DNA from: Flavobacterium alkalisoli
GTDB taxonomy: Bacteria; Bacteroidota; Bacteroidia; Flavobacteriales; Flavobacteriaceae
Direction: 5' to 3'
DNA: 64,000 bases
Assembly (NCBI RefSeq): GCF_008000935.1
Contig: NZ_CP042831.1
Coordinates: 434,001 to 498,000 of the forward strand
The notes under the pieces are model-generated. The model saw nothing but the letters and a program-made list of their open reading frames with translations, ran no database searches and was not told the origin of the DNA. This document shows, in pieces, positions 44,737 to 54,889 of the stretch (its first letter is position 1; each line of letters starts with the position of its first letter). The translations under genes were made by a program, and so were the position numbers.

Positions 44737-44838
44737 TTTATCGATAAAAAATAACATTTCGTAAATAAAGGTAATCTTAAATTTTATTAGTAGCAATATT
44801 CTCACGCAATTATTGTAAATTAAGAAAAGTTTTCAACA

Positions 44839-44880
44839 CGCAAACGTTTTCGGTGGGTTGTAAATACGAAAACGTTTTTT
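44839..44880. promoter_or_regulatory. tandem LacI-type operators in the lacI-susC gap
   Basis: Two 14-bp palindromes centred on CG: CGCAAACGTTTTCG (44839-44852, arms agree 6 of 7) and CGAAAACGTTTTTT (44867-44880, arms agree 5 of 7). Centres are 28 bp apart. The AAACGTTT core is typical of LacI-family operators. The site is 103 nt above the lacI start and 84 nt before the susC start. Confidence 0.7.
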
Positions 44881-44963
44881 TGAGTCAGGATTTTACATAA
44901 TTTTAACATTCGAAGTGAATTATAAGCAAAAACAAAACACAAAATTAACCCAAACAAATTGTA

Positions 44964-47900
44964 ATGAGAACAATGTATAAAAAGTTATTGCTTTTGTTAC
45001 TACTGCTCCCGTTAAACATGCTGGCTCAGAGCACTTTAACAGGGGTTGTTAGTGATGGCGCAACCGGTGAGCCACTCCCGGGCGTAAACGTAATTGTTGA
45101 GGGTACTACAAACGGTACCGCAACCGATATTGACGGTAAGTTTACCCTCACCAATATTAACAACGGCGAACGCATTGTATTCAGCTTTATCGGTTATGCC
45201 GATCAGGTTATTGAATACAGCGGACAATCCTCTTTAACTGTTAGCTTACAGGAGGATACCACTCAACTTGAGGAAGTGGTGGTTATAGGTTACGGTACAA
45301 CAACAAAAAAAGATGCTACAGGTGCTATAACTACCGTATCATCTAAAGACTTTACCAAAGGAGCTGTAATGAGTTCAGACCAGCTTATAGTAGGTAAGGC
45401 ACCGGGTGTAAGGATTACCAATGCCGGTGGTGCACCGGATTCGGCTCCAAACATCAGGATAAGGGGAGGAAGTTCGCTTTCAGCAAACAACAACCCGCTT
45501 ATTATTATTGATGGTATACCTATTGACAATGTTAACCCGGCAGGTGTAAACAACCCTTTATCTCTTGTTAACCCAAATGATATTGAATCGTTTACAGTAC
45601 TAAAAGATGCATCGGCAACTGCAATTTATGGTTCAAGAGCATCAAATGGTGTTATCATTATTACAACTAAAAAAGGTAGTTCAGGTGCTCCTAAATTCAA
45701 TTACTCGTCTTATGTAGCTGTTAGTAAGGCTACACAAAGTATTGATGTAATGGACAGCGCATCGTTTGTACGTTTCATTCAGGAATATCACCCTGGCTTC
45801 ACCAACTATCTTGGTGTAGACGACCCGACTACTGATGCTGTAGATGACCCAAGTACTCCTCAAATTGAAGGACGAAACATTTATGACACTAACTGGCAGG
45901 ATGAAATTTTAAGAACGTCTATTTCTACAGACCATAATTTTAGTGCAAGTGCAAACCTTTTTGGAAAAGTGCCTTTTAGAAGCTCAATTGGTTACACTAA
46001 AAACGAAGGTCTTGTAAAAACCAACGATTATGAGCGTTACACAGCAACCATTAAAGCTACTCCTACTTTCCTGGACGACCATTTAAAAGTAGATGTAAAT
46101 GCTAAAGGTTTCTGGATAGACAAAAACTCTATTGATGAAGGTGGTGCTATAGGCGGATCGCTTAATATGGACCCTACAAAACCGGTATATGCTGACGGTG
46201 ATGTAAACAACTTTGGTGGTTATTACCAAAACACTACAGCTGCAAACCCTCTTGATTTTGACGGACAATATAACCCTGTAAACCTTTTACAGGAAAGAAG
46301 AAGGCCGGAAGTGGTAAACAAATTTTTAGGTAATGTGCAGTTTGATTATAAAATGCATTTCTTACCTGAATTAAGAGCAGTTGTTAACCTTGGTGCTGAG
46401 GCCTCGAGAGCTAAAATTACCGAAGAATACGGACAGTATGCTTTTGCTACTTATCAGTTTGACAACGTTAACGATACTTTCGTATTTAACCCAGGTGTAA
46501 ACTATAGGGAAACACAACACATTACAAACAAAACCCTTGATTCTTACCTTGCCTATACTAAAAACTTCCAGGGCTTTTTAACACGCATAGATGCTCAGGC
46601 AGGTTACTCTTACCAGAGTTTTGTAAATGATGGATATAAAACGATCTATCAGTACAACACCAATACAGGTTTAAGAGAAGAAAGAATAAATGAAGCAAAT
46701 CCTACTAACAGGTATTACAACAAAATGGTTCTTGAATCTTTCTTTGGCCGTGCAAACGTAGACCTTATGGACAAGTATCTGTTTACTTTTACATTAAGGG
46801 CAGATGCTTCTTCATTGTTCAGAAAAGACCTTCGTTGGGGTTACTTCCCTGCAGCAGGCTTTGCATGGAGAATAACTGATGAAAGCTTCCTTAAAGACAA
46901 TACTACTATTAAAAACCTTAAACTTCGTTTAGGTTACGGACAAACAGGACAACAGGATATTACAGGAACTGCAGGTTTCTACCCAAGCTCTCCTATATTT
47001 AGCCCTGGTGACCCTAACAGCCAGTACCTACCTGGAACAAACACTTATAGCGCTAATCCTTTTAACGACCAGCTTACATGGGAAACAACTACTACTTACA
47101 ACGTTGGTTTAGATTTTGCCTTCTTTAAAAACGACCTTATCTCAGGTAGCGTTGATGTTTACCAAAGAGATACCGACGATCTTCTAGTTAAGTCTTCTGT
47201 ACCTCCCGGACAATTCCTAACAAATGAGATTACTCAAAATGTAGGGTCTATGACTAACAAAGGGGTTGAACTTGGCTTAACAATAAGACCTATTGTTACA
47301 GAGGATTTCACTTGGGATGTAACAGGTAATTTTGCTTACAACATCGGGGAAGTTAAAAACCTTAAGGATGTACAGATGATTGACGCTACTGAGTCTGGAT
47401 TACCGGTACAAACAGGTGTACGCCTTGCACGTCACAGCGTAGGTGAGCAACCATACTCTGCATGGGTATTTGAACAACTTTATGATACCGATGGCAACCC
47501 TATAGTGGGTGCTTTTAAAGACAGAAACGGCGATGGTGTTATTACTAACGACGACAGATATTTTGAAGCATTAAGACCAAACTGGACTTATGGTTTCAGC
47601 ACTAACTTCACTTATAAGAACCTTGATTTTTCTGCAAGCTTCCACGGACAGGCAGACGGACAGGTATACAACTCGGTTAAACTTGTTGGCGGATGGACAA
47701 ACAGAGCCTTACCGAATAACACTAACAGTTTAAACAACGTACTTGATTTTTACAATGGTGCTGCCGACCCTCGTTTTGAAACTATTCAGGGTAACATACC
47801 ATTATCTGACTATTATCTTGAAAATGCAAGTTTCCTTAGATGTGACAACCTTACTTTAGGTTACCGCTTTAATAACCTTATAAAAGACGGACAAGGATCG

Positions 47901-48041
47901 TTAAGGCTTTATGCTGCAGTAAATAACGTATTCCTTATAACAAAATACAGTGGTCAGGATCCGGAAAACTTCAATGCGCTTGATAATAATTTCTATCCTC
48001 GTCCAAGAGTATACAGCTTAGGCTTAAACTTTGATTTCTAA
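44964..48041 (+). CDS. susC: SusC/RagA family TonB-linked outer-membrane transporter
   Basis: A 1025-residue TonB-dependent outer-membrane channel for alpha-glucan oligosaccharides. A signal peptide (ending NMLAQ, ~22) precedes a carboxypeptidase-like regulatory domain (~25-100: LTGVVSDGATGEPLPGVNV) and the TonB plug (~115-235: KDATGAITTV, IYGSRASNGVIIITTKKG), then the 22-strand barrel ending RPRVYSLGLNFDF. The YGTTTKKD segment is the usual SusC TonB-box region. The second Met (MYKK, 44973) could be the real start. Forms a complex with SusD, encoded 10 nt downstream. Confidence 0.95.
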   Translation: MRTMYKKLLLLLLLLPLNMLAQSTLTGVVSDGATGEPLPGVNVIVEGTTNGTATDIDGKFTLTNINNGERIVFSFIGYADQVIEYSGQSSLTVSLQEDTTQLEEVVVIGYGTTTKKDATGAITTVSSKDFTKGAVMSSDQLIVGKAPGVRITNAGGAPDSAPNIRIRGGSSLSANNNPLIIIDGIPIDNVNPAGVNNPLSLVNPNDIESFTVLKDASATAIYGSRASNGVIIITTKKGSSGAPKFNYSSYVAVSKATQSIDVMDSASFVRFIQEYHPGFTNYLGVDDPTTDAVDDPSTPQIEGRNIYDTNWQDEILRTSISTDHNFSASANLFGKVPFRSSIGYTKNEGLVKTNDYERYTATIKATPTFLDDHLKVDVNAKGFWIDKNSIDEGGAIGGSLNMDPTKPVYADGDVNNFGGYYQNTTAANPLDFDGQYNPVNLLQERRRPEVVNKFLGNVQFDYKMHFLPELRAVVNLGAEASRAKITEEYGQYAFATYQFDNVNDTFVFNPGVNYRETQHITNKTLDSYLAYTKNFQGFLTRIDAQAGYSYQSFVNDGYKTIYQYNTNTGLREERINEANPTNRYYNKMVLESFFGRANVDLMDKYLFTFTLRADASSLFRKDLRWGYFPAAGFAWRITDESFLKDNTTIKNLKLRLGYGQTGQQDITGTAGFYPSSPIFSPGDPNSQYLPGTNTYSANPFNDQLTWETTTTYNVGLDFAFFKNDLISGSVDVYQRDTDDLLVKSSVPPGQFLTNEITQNVGSMTNKGVELGLTIRPIVTEDFTWDVTGNFAYNIGEVKNLKDVQMIDATESGLPVQTGVRLARHSVGEQPYSAWVFEQLYDTDGNPIVGAFKDRNGDGVITNDDRYFEALRPNWTYGFSTNFTYKNLDFSASFHGQADGQVYNSVKLVGGWTNRALPNNTNSLNNVLDFYNGAADPRFETIQGNIPLSDYYLENASFLRCDNLTLGYRFNNLIKDGQGSLRLYAAVNNVFLITKYSGQDPENFNALDNNFYPRPRVYSLGLNFDF

Positions 48042-48051
48042 AAAAATTATT

Positions 48052-49605
48052 ATGAACATGAAAAAATTAAATACAAAGATAATTCTGGGTATAGGCGCCA
48101 TGCTGTTTATGTTCTCTTCCTGTACGGATGACCTTAACACAGAGCCTAAAGTAGAATTGTCTATAGAAAATCTTTTAGCACAGGATCCTAATGCTATAGA
48201 AGGGCTCCTTTCTAAAATGTACGGTACTTTTGCCTTATCCGGACCTAACGGACCAGGCAGTTCTGATATATCGGGTCCTGACCCGGGTGAAACGGCTTTC
48301 TTGAGAAGCATTATCAACCTACAGGACTTTACTACCGATAATATGAAAAACCGTTGGGGTGATGATGGTTTGGATCAGTTAACTACAACTTCAGACTGGG
48401 ATCCTAACAACAAGTTTTTCAGATACCTGTATGATCGTGTATATTACATTGTTCCACAAACTACAAACATTATTAAAGTTCTTGATGGTGTAGAGGTAAA
48501 CAATGAAGCACAAATTGTAGGTGAGCTACGTTTTATAAGGGCTCTTGCCTATTATTATATGATAGACTGCTTTGGTAAAGGTGTACTTGTAACTACAGAG
48601 AACTACGGAGAAACATCTGCACTTCCTGAAGCTTCAAGAACTGAACTTTTTGATTATGTTGAACAGGAACTTTTAGCCATTGAAGATATTGTTCCAGACA
48701 ATAATGGTTACGGAAGAGCTAATAAAGCTACTGTTCGTATGTTATTGGCAAAACTATATCTTAACGCCGAAGTTTATACAGGTAACGCTCGTTACAGCGA
48801 TGCTTTAACCTATACCTCTAAAGTTATTGATGAAGGAGGCTATACACTTGCAACAAACTTTGTAAGTAACTTTTCAGGGGACAACGATACTTCTACAGAG
48901 ATAATTTTCCCTCTGATTGCAGATCCTGTAGTGAGCCAGAGCTTTGGTAATACCACTTACATTGTAAACGGTTCTACAAGTACCGAGACAATGAATATTA
49001 TGGACTTTGGCACTACCGATGCATGGACAGGACACAGAGCTACAAAAGCATGGTACGGACTTTATGGTGACCTGGACACTACCACAGATGACAGAGCTCA
49101 GCTTTTCTGGACTGAAGGACATAACTATGAAATGACCGATTATAAAATCTGGGCAGACGGATATCCGTCTATCAAGTTTAGGAATACAAACTTTAACGGA
49201 CCATCAACAGCTACAAGTTTCTCAGGAACAGATTTCCCTATGTTCAGGCTGGCAGATGCTTACCTTATGTATGCAGAATGTGTTTTAAGAGGTGGCGGCG
49301 GCTCTAACACTCAGGCGCTTGACTATGTGAATGAGGTAAGAGAAAGAGCACATGCTACAGCAATAACATCAGCTCAGCTTAATCTTGACTTTATTCTAGA
49401 CGAGAGAGCAAGAGAGCTTAACCTTGAAGGACACAGAAGGACAGACCTTATCCGTTTCGGTAAATTTACAGGTGGTTCTTACTTGTGGCCATGGAAAGGA
49501 AATGCTCAAAACGGTGCCTCTATACCGGCAACCTACAAGCTGTTCCCTATTCCTCAAAGCGCCCTACAGGCAAACGTTAACCTAACACAAAACCCAGGCT
49601 ATTAA
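48052..49605 (+). CDS. susD: SusD/RagB family glycan-binding lipoprotein
   Basis: A 517-residue lipoprotein that caps the SusC channel and binds glycan on the cell surface. The start MNMKKLNTK leaves a 10-nt gap to susC and gives a signal peptide with lipobox MFSSC. The SusD tetratricopeptide-like pattern is clear: ELRFIRALAYYYMIDCFG, KATVRMLLAKLYLNAEVYTG, and near the C-terminus FILDERARELNLEGHRRTDL. Length is normal. Starch specificity is inferred from the surrounding GH13 and GH65 genes. Confidence 0.94.
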   Translation: MNMKKLNTKIILGIGAMLFMFSSCTDDLNTEPKVELSIENLLAQDPNAIEGLLSKMYGTFALSGPNGPGSSDISGPDPGETAFLRSIINLQDFTTDNMKNRWGDDGLDQLTTTSDWDPNNKFFRYLYDRVYYIVPQTTNIIKVLDGVEVNNEAQIVGELRFIRALAYYYMIDCFGKGVLVTTENYGETSALPEASRTELFDYVEQELLAIEDIVPDNNGYGRANKATVRMLLAKLYLNAEVYTGNARYSDALTYTSKVIDEGGYTLATNFVSNFSGDNDTSTEIIFPLIADPVVSQSFGNTTYIVNGSTSTETMNIMDFGTTDAWTGHRATKAWYGLYGDLDTTTDDRAQLFWTEGHNYEMTDYKIWADGYPSIKFRNTNFNGPSTATSFSGTDFPMFRLADAYLMYAECVLRGGGGSNTQALDYVNEVRERAHATAITSAQLNLDFILDERARELNLEGHRRTDLIRFGKFTGGSYLWPWKGNAQNGASIPATYKLFPIPQSALQANVNLTQNPGY

Positions 49606-49621
49606 TTAAAAAAAAATCAAG

Positions 49622-50728
49622 ATGAAAAAAATATTCAGCTTTTCTGTTCTTGCATTATTGTTCATGTCAATAATGTCTTGTTCAAGTGATGACGATATCA
49701 CAGTTGTTCAATCAGACTCTGCCCCGGTACTTATTTCTCCGGAAGATGGCACAAGCATAGAACTTACCCAGGAACTGGCAGACAACCCTGCCCTTACACT
49801 GGTTTGGGACCACAGCGTATACAGTGTTGACACACAAATTGATTACACTATAGAAATGGCTGTTTCAGGAACTGAATTTGCAGCTCCACAAACAGTAGGT
49901 ACAACAAGCACTCACGTTTACAGTATGAGTGTGGTAGAACTTAATACTGTTGCAGTTGGTTTAGGCCTTACACCTTTTGAAGAAGGAAGCATTGATATAA
50001 GAGTTACTTCATCATTAGGTGACAATGCAGACCTTGCCATGACATCAAACACTATTACTATTAATGTTACTCCTTACGAAAACATAGAGCCTCAGGATCC
50101 GGTTCTGTTTTTTGTAGGTGCTCCGCAGGCATACTATGGCCTTAACGCTTGGGATAACACTACAGCAATACCAATGAGATATATTGGTGACGGTACTACC
50201 CTGGTATTTGAAGCTTATGTAAAAGTTGGTTCTGCAGACGGATTTAAATTCATAGGACAACAAGGAAGCTGGGACAACGGAAACTATGGTACTATAGGTG
50301 GTGCTCAGGATGGTAACCTTGAAAATTCAGGAGGAAGCAGCGATATTAAAGTTGCTGAAACTGATGGTGACGGACTATACTATGTATGGGTAGACATTGA
50401 CAACCTTGAGTACAAATCAGTTAAAATGGACTGGGGTATTATAGGTAGTGCTACAGCAAACGGCTGGGATGGTGAAACTGCCATGACTTATGACTTTGAC
50501 AGTAACTCATACAGCATTGCAGCAACCCTTACCGAGGGTGAGATGAAATTCAGATCTTCTAATACTGGTAACTTTATAGCAGGAGATGCATGGAAATTCA
50601 ATGTAGGTAACAGTGACCCAATGGTAACTTATAACCCGGGCGCACCTAACTTTGCTGTTAGTGCAGGAAGTTATAACATCGACTTTTCTTTAGACTTTAC
50701 AGGTACTGCAACTGTATCCGGACTTTAA
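49622..50728 (+). CDS. SusE/SusF-like outer-membrane starch-binding lipoprotein
   Basis: A 368-residue lipoprotein (lipobox SIMSC, followed by SSDDD, a surface-export-like acidic stretch). The N-terminal domain (~25-150: SAPVLISPEDGTSIELTQ, LTLVWD) is SusE-type Ig-like; it is followed by two carbohydrate-binding-type modules (~160-260 with VGAPQAYYGLNAWDNTTAIP; ~262-368 with GIIGSATANGWDGETAMTYD). Starts 16 nt after susD; a terminator follows. Expected role is holding starch at the surface; two modules rather than the three of SusF. Confidence 0.9.
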   Translation: MKKIFSFSVLALLFMSIMSCSSDDDITVVQSDSAPVLISPEDGTSIELTQELADNPALTLVWDHSVYSVDTQIDYTIEMAVSGTEFAAPQTVGTTSTHVYSMSVVELNTVAVGLGLTPFEEGSIDIRVTSSLGDNADLAMTSNTITINVTPYENIEPQDPVLFFVGAPQAYYGLNAWDNTTAIPMRYIGDGTTLVFEAYVKVGSADGFKFIGQQGSWDNGNYGTIGGAQDGNLENSGGSSDIKVAETDGDGLYYVWVDIDNLEYKSVKMDWGIIGSATANGWDGETAMTYDFDSNSYSIAATLTEGEMKFRSSNTGNFIAGDAWKFNVGNSDPMVTYNPGAPNFAVSAGSYNIDFSLDFTGTATVSGL

Positions 50729-50740
50729 TAATTGTTTAAA

Positions 50741-50770
50741 AAAGGGCTGTTTAATACAGCCCTTTTTATC
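50741..50770 (+). terminator. terminator between the SusE-like and secreted amylase genes
   Basis: A 10-bp perfect stem (AAAGGGCTGT at 50741-50750, ACAGCCCTTT at 50756-50765) with a 5-nt loop is followed by a short T run. It lies in a 53-nt gap, so it may set a lower level for the amylase gene. Confidence 0.75.
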
Positions 50771-50781
50771 TTTTTATCATC

Positions 50782-53649
50782 ATGAAAAAATTTACTCAAC
50801 TATTACTTTTATTAACCGCTTCAATAGGTTTTGCCCAACAGCAAAATGTTACCTATTCGGTTTCGCCCACTACCTTTAATGAAGATGAGTCTATCACCAT
50901 CACCATTAACGGTTCAAGCGTTAACGAGGCTACGTGGGGTGTTACAGGCAATGCCCTGTACCTTTGGGGCTGGTCTTATGATCTTAATGACGAAAACTCT
51001 ATGGACTGCCCTACCAATGGTTCATGGGGAAGCTCAAACGAAGCTAACAAATTCACATACAACTCAGGTACCGATACCTATACAATGACCTTTGTCCCTA
51101 CTACTTTTTATAACAGGACCGGGATAGGCTCTATAGGCTTTTTAGTAAAGGCGAAAGATGCTAACGGCGATAAAAAATCACAGGACATTATTTTACAGGT
51201 AGGAAACTTTCAGGTTTCGCTTACCACTCCTGCAAACAACAGCAATACTATTATTGCTTCGGGAAGTAATTTTAGCATAGCAGCCACTAACACAGGTGGT
51301 ACTGCCAATTACGAATTGTTTGCTAACGGTATTAGCATAAATACTGCTGCAGATGTAAGCTCTTATAATTATACTGACAACAATATAACCGCGAACAGAA
51401 ACTACGAACTTGTAGTTATACAAGGTGCTAATTCTATTAGCAAAACATTCTCGGCAATAGTAAATCCGGGTAGTTTGGAAGAGGCTATGCCTGAGGATTA
51501 TGAAGACGGTATTACTTATAACCAAACTGATGCTACTAAAGCCGTATTGGTTTTAGACGCTCCAAATAAAGACTTTGTATATGTAGCGGGTAGTTTTAAT
51601 AACTGGCAGCCTACATCGGCCTATGCCATGAAAAAGGATACAAACTCGGGTAAATTTTGGATGGAACTTACAGGGTTAACGGACGGTGAAGTTTACACTT
51701 ACCAGTATTGGGTGGTTGATGAAACACCTATCGCCAATTCTCCAGCCCTGGTTAAAACAGCCGATCCTTATTCTACTTTAGTACTGTCTCCTTATGATGA
51801 CCCTTACATCCCTGCCTCTAAATACCCTAATTTACCAACATATCCTGCAGGACAGGAACGCGAAGTAACAGTACTTCAAACCGGTCAGGCTGAATATGAC
51901 TGGCAGGTAACCGATTTTGTAAAACCTAAAAAAGAAGACCTTATTATATATGAGATACTTGTTAGGGATTTTGATTCGGATATGAGTTATCAGGATCTTA
52001 TAGACAGGATAGACTACTTTGTAAACCTAAATGTAAACGCCATAGAGCTTATGCCGGTTATGGAGTTTGAGGGTAACGAAAGTTGGGGGTACAACACGTC
52101 ATTCCATCTTGCAAACGACAAGTTTTATGGCCCTGCCAATAAACTTAAAGAGTTTATAGACCTTTGCCATGAAAACGGTATTGCCGTTATACTTGACGTA
52201 GCCTTAAACCATGCCTTTGGCCGTAACCCAATGGTAAGAATGTGGATGGACGACCCTGATGGCGACGGTTGGGGAGGTCCAAGCACCGAAAATCCTTATT
52301 TTAATACAGAGGCAAAACACTCTTATAATGTAGGTAACGATTTTAACCATCAACAGGCAAGAACCAAAAATTATGTAAAAAGGGTTGTTAAGCACTGGGT
52401 TGAAGAGTTCCATATAGATGGTTTCCGTTGGGACCTTACAAAAGGTTTTACCCAAAACTGTACAGCTAACGACGAAGCCTGTACCAATGCTTATCAGCAG
52501 GACAGGGTTGATGTACTTAAAGAATATGTAGATTATTCATGGAGCCTTGATCCTACCCATTATGCAATATTTGAACACTTAGGCACAGATGCCGAAGAAC
52601 AGCAATGGGCTAACTACAAAATTGACGAAGGTAAGGGTATAATGATGTGGGGTATTCTCAATGCCCAATACAACCAGCTTACAATGGGTTATGCCGACAA
52701 CTCTAACATAAACAGAGTAGGCAGCAACAGCCGTGGTTTTACAGGTAAAAGACTTGTAGGTTATGCCGAAAGCCACGACGAAGAACGATTAATGTTTAAA
52801 AACCTAGAGTACGGTAACAGCAGTAATGCTTCACACAATGTAAAAGACCTGAATATTGCACTTAAAAGAATGGAGGCTCTTGGAGCAGTATTGCTGCCTG
52901 TACCGGGACCAAAAATGATATGGCATTTTGGCGACCTGGGTTATGAGCTCTCTATATTTACCTGCAATAACGGAACAGTAAACCTACCTGGCGGTACAGA
53001 TGGCGACTGTAAACTGGATACCAAGCCGCAACCGCAATGGGAAGAGGACTGGATTAACGACATTACACGTCAAAAAGTATATTATACATGGAGCAGACTT
53101 AATTACCTTAAAAAACAGGAAGATGTTTTTGAAGGCGATTACCAGATAACCCCTTCATCGGGCAATTCGCTTACTCCTAAAATCCATATCTGGAACGATG
53201 CACTAACAAGTGCCGACCTTAAAGACGTGGTTGTTATCTCTAACTTTAATGTTACAGCTCAAAACATAGATCCTGATTTCCCTTATACAGGTACATGGTA
53301 TAACTTAATGAACAATGAGGAAATTGAGGTTACCGATGTAAACGGTGTTATAAACCTTCCTGCCGGTGAGTTCAGGATATATGGTAACAAACAGGTAGAA
53401 CTGGGTAATAGTGAGTTTGAAACTCAAAAAATAGTTCTATACCCTAACCCTGCAACTACGCAATTTACTTTAACTGCTGATGTAAACAGTGTTGAGATAT
53501 ATAACATTACCGGGCAACTGGTAAAAACATTTGGTGCATCGCAGGCTTATGATGTTTATGACATCAGTACACTTGCAAAGGGACTATACCTTGTTAAGGT
53601 AAGTGACTCTTATAACAACAAGAATACTTTTAAAATGATAAAAGATTAA
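50782..53649 (+). CDS. secreted GH13 alpha-amylase with T9SS type A sorting domain
   Basis: A 955-residue multidomain enzyme. Signal peptide (ending GFAQ, ~18), an N-terminal DUF4961-like domain (~20-130, VTYSVSPTTFNEDESITITI), an Ig-like stretch (~140-235), a CBM48-like domain (~255-345: VYVAGSFNNWQPTSAY), and a GH13 barrel with D551 (GFRWDLTKGF), E598 (IFEHLG) and D666 (ESHDEER). The last ~80 residues (KIVLYPNPATTQFTL to FKMIKD) are the Por-type T9SS signal. It should degrade starch outside the cell and feed SusCD; last gene of the plus-strand set. Confidence 0.94.
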   Translation: MKKFTQLLLLLTASIGFAQQQNVTYSVSPTTFNEDESITITINGSSVNEATWGVTGNALYLWGWSYDLNDENSMDCPTNGSWGSSNEANKFTYNSGTDTYTMTFVPTTFYNRTGIGSIGFLVKAKDANGDKKSQDIILQVGNFQVSLTTPANNSNTIIASGSNFSIAATNTGGTANYELFANGISINTAADVSSYNYTDNNITANRNYELVVIQGANSISKTFSAIVNPGSLEEAMPEDYEDGITYNQTDATKAVLVLDAPNKDFVYVAGSFNNWQPTSAYAMKKDTNSGKFWMELTGLTDGEVYTYQYWVVDETPIANSPALVKTADPYSTLVLSPYDDPYIPASKYPNLPTYPAGQEREVTVLQTGQAEYDWQVTDFVKPKKEDLIIYEILVRDFDSDMSYQDLIDRIDYFVNLNVNAIELMPVMEFEGNESWGYNTSFHLANDKFYGPANKLKEFIDLCHENGIAVILDVALNHAFGRNPMVRMWMDDPDGDGWGGPSTENPYFNTEAKHSYNVGNDFNHQQARTKNYVKRVVKHWVEEFHIDGFRWDLTKGFTQNCTANDEACTNAYQQDRVDVLKEYVDYSWSLDPTHYAIFEHLGTDAEEQQWANYKIDEGKGIMMWGILNAQYNQLTMGYADNSNINRVGSNSRGFTGKRLVGYAESHDEERLMFKNLEYGNSSNASHNVKDLNIALKRMEALGAVLLPVPGPKMIWHFGDLGYELSIFTCNNGTVNLPGGTDGDCKLDTKPQPQWEEDWINDITRQKVYYTWSRLNYLKKQEDVFEGDYQITPSSGNSLTPKIHIWNDALTSADLKDVVVISNFNVTAQNIDPDFPYTGTWYNLMNNEEIEVTDVNGVINLPAGEFRIYGNKQVELGNSEFETQKIVLYPNPATTQFTLTADVNSVEIYNITGQLVKTFGASQAYDVYDISTLAKGLYLVKVSDSYNNKNTFKMIKD

Positions 53650-53675
53650 TTTGAGCAAGTTTTAGTTAAGTTCTT

Positions 53676-53707
53676 AAAGCCTCCTGGTCAAGCAGGGGGC
53701 TTTTTGT
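53676..53707 (+). terminator. terminator after the secreted amylase gene
   Basis: An 11-bp stem with one G-U pair (AAAGCCTCCTG at 53676-53686, CAGGGGGCTTT at 53693-53703) is followed by a T run. Confidence 0.82.
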
Positions 53708-53771
53708 TATATAAATCATAAAGAAATGTGAAAAACAAAATGTGAGCGGTAATTTTGCGTTCCTATTTGAA

Positions 53772-54341
53772 ATGAAAATGAAAATGAGAATACAAAAAAT
53801 CGTTCTTTTGCTTTTAACAGCACTATTATTTACACAATGCGACACCGTGAACAATGTGTTTGGCAGTAACAACAAATCAAAAAAAACAACTGCATCACGT
53901 TCAAGGACTACCACAAAAAGATCTTCAACAACCACATCAGGCTCCCGCGCTCACTACAACATACAGTACAGGGACGACTTTCTTTCGGTATCCGACAGGG
54001 AAAAAGAAAAAATACTGGAAGAGTCTAAAGCTACCGAAGACAATTACTCACTGCTTATCTTCACTAAAAACTTTAAGGGAGAAAAAATAGTGGTAACATC
54101 TGAAGATAAAAGGCTTTTTAGCGGTTACCTTATCTCTAATGTAAAAACAGGCTATGCCGATAAACTTACCATAGACAATACAAAAGATGTAAAGGTTTTT
54201 GAAAACCTTACTAAAAAAGATATCATGATAGACAGTAAACAGGCTAAAAAGCACAAGTTTATCTATCTTCAAAAAGACAATTCCAACAAAGAAAGTCCTT
54301 TTGTATTGGTGTACAGCAATACGTTAAGACCATTGGATTAG
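53772..54341 (+). CDS. hypothetical lipoprotein
   Basis: A 189-residue predicted lipoprotein (lipobox LFTQC). A Ser/Thr/Lys/Arg-rich low-complexity linker (~28-62) follows the lipidated Cys, then a mixed alpha/beta domain with NYSLLIFTKNFKGEKIVV and DKLTIDNTKDVKVFE. I recognise no family. Three ATGs stand in a row (53772, 53778, 53784) and any could be the start; the earlier non-ATG extension lacks signal-peptide character. No operon partner is obvious; the next gene is 32 nt downstream. Confidence 0.7.
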   Translation: MKMKMRIQKIVLLLLTALLFTQCDTVNNVFGSNNKSKKTTASRSRTTTKRSSTTTSGSRAHYNIQYRDDFLSVSDREKEKILEESKATEDNYSLLIFTKNFKGEKIVVTSEDKRLFSGYLISNVKTGYADKLTIDNTKDVKVFENLTKKDIMIDSKQAKKHKFIYLQKDNSNKESPFVLVYSNTLRPLD

Positions 54342-54373
54342 TATTTTTTCTATTTTAGCAAAAATTTAAAACC

Positions 54374-54751
54374 ATGCCTCTTTCAGATTCAAACCTAAAC
54401 TCATTAATGCTCGAAATACATAACAGTATTAACAGCTATAGTAATGAGCTATCAGAAAATGTTACTTACCCTCCGGGTGGTGAACTTACAGAAGCTGAAA
54501 AAGAAGAGCTGAAAAAAATCAGCAATAATCCTGTTTTAAAAAGTGCTTTGCAAAAAATAACTGCCGACACAGCTGCTGCAGTTGTATTCGATATTTTCTG
54601 TCTTATAGACGGAGTAACAGACCCTGCAGATGAATGGACAGGCATTAAACTTGAGGATATAGCTGAGGATGAAGAACCTGAACCGGAGGAAATGATGTTA
54701 CATGATAAATTTTATGACACTTATCCTGACCGGGATCAGCATAAAATATAA
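54374..54751 (+). CDS. hypothetical acidic protein
   Basis: A 125-residue cytoplasmic protein with no recognised domain. Likely helical: an N-terminal amphipathic helix (SNLNSLMLEIHNSINSYSN), a central hydrophobic helix (ADTAAAVVFDIFCLIDGV, ~64-81), and a very acidic tail (DEEPEPEEM). No signal peptide or membrane anchor. It follows the lipoprotein by 32 nt and may be co-transcribed. The codon use looks like the neighbouring genes, which supports it being real. Confidence 0.65.
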   Translation: MPLSDSNLNSLMLEIHNSINSYSNELSENVTYPPGGELTEAEKEELKKISNNPVLKSALQKITADTAAAVVFDIFCLIDGVTDPADEWTGIKLEDIAEDEEPEPEEMMLHDKFYDTYPDRDQHKI

Positions 54752-54889
54752 CATTTGAACTATCCCGGGCTATCTCATTGAAGAAAAAAGAGATAAGTAA
54801 TTTCAAACTTTGCCTAATTAAAGAATTAGCATACCTTTACCCCTCTCATCTTCAAAAAATTATCTCAAAAAGAATAATTTTTACATCTA

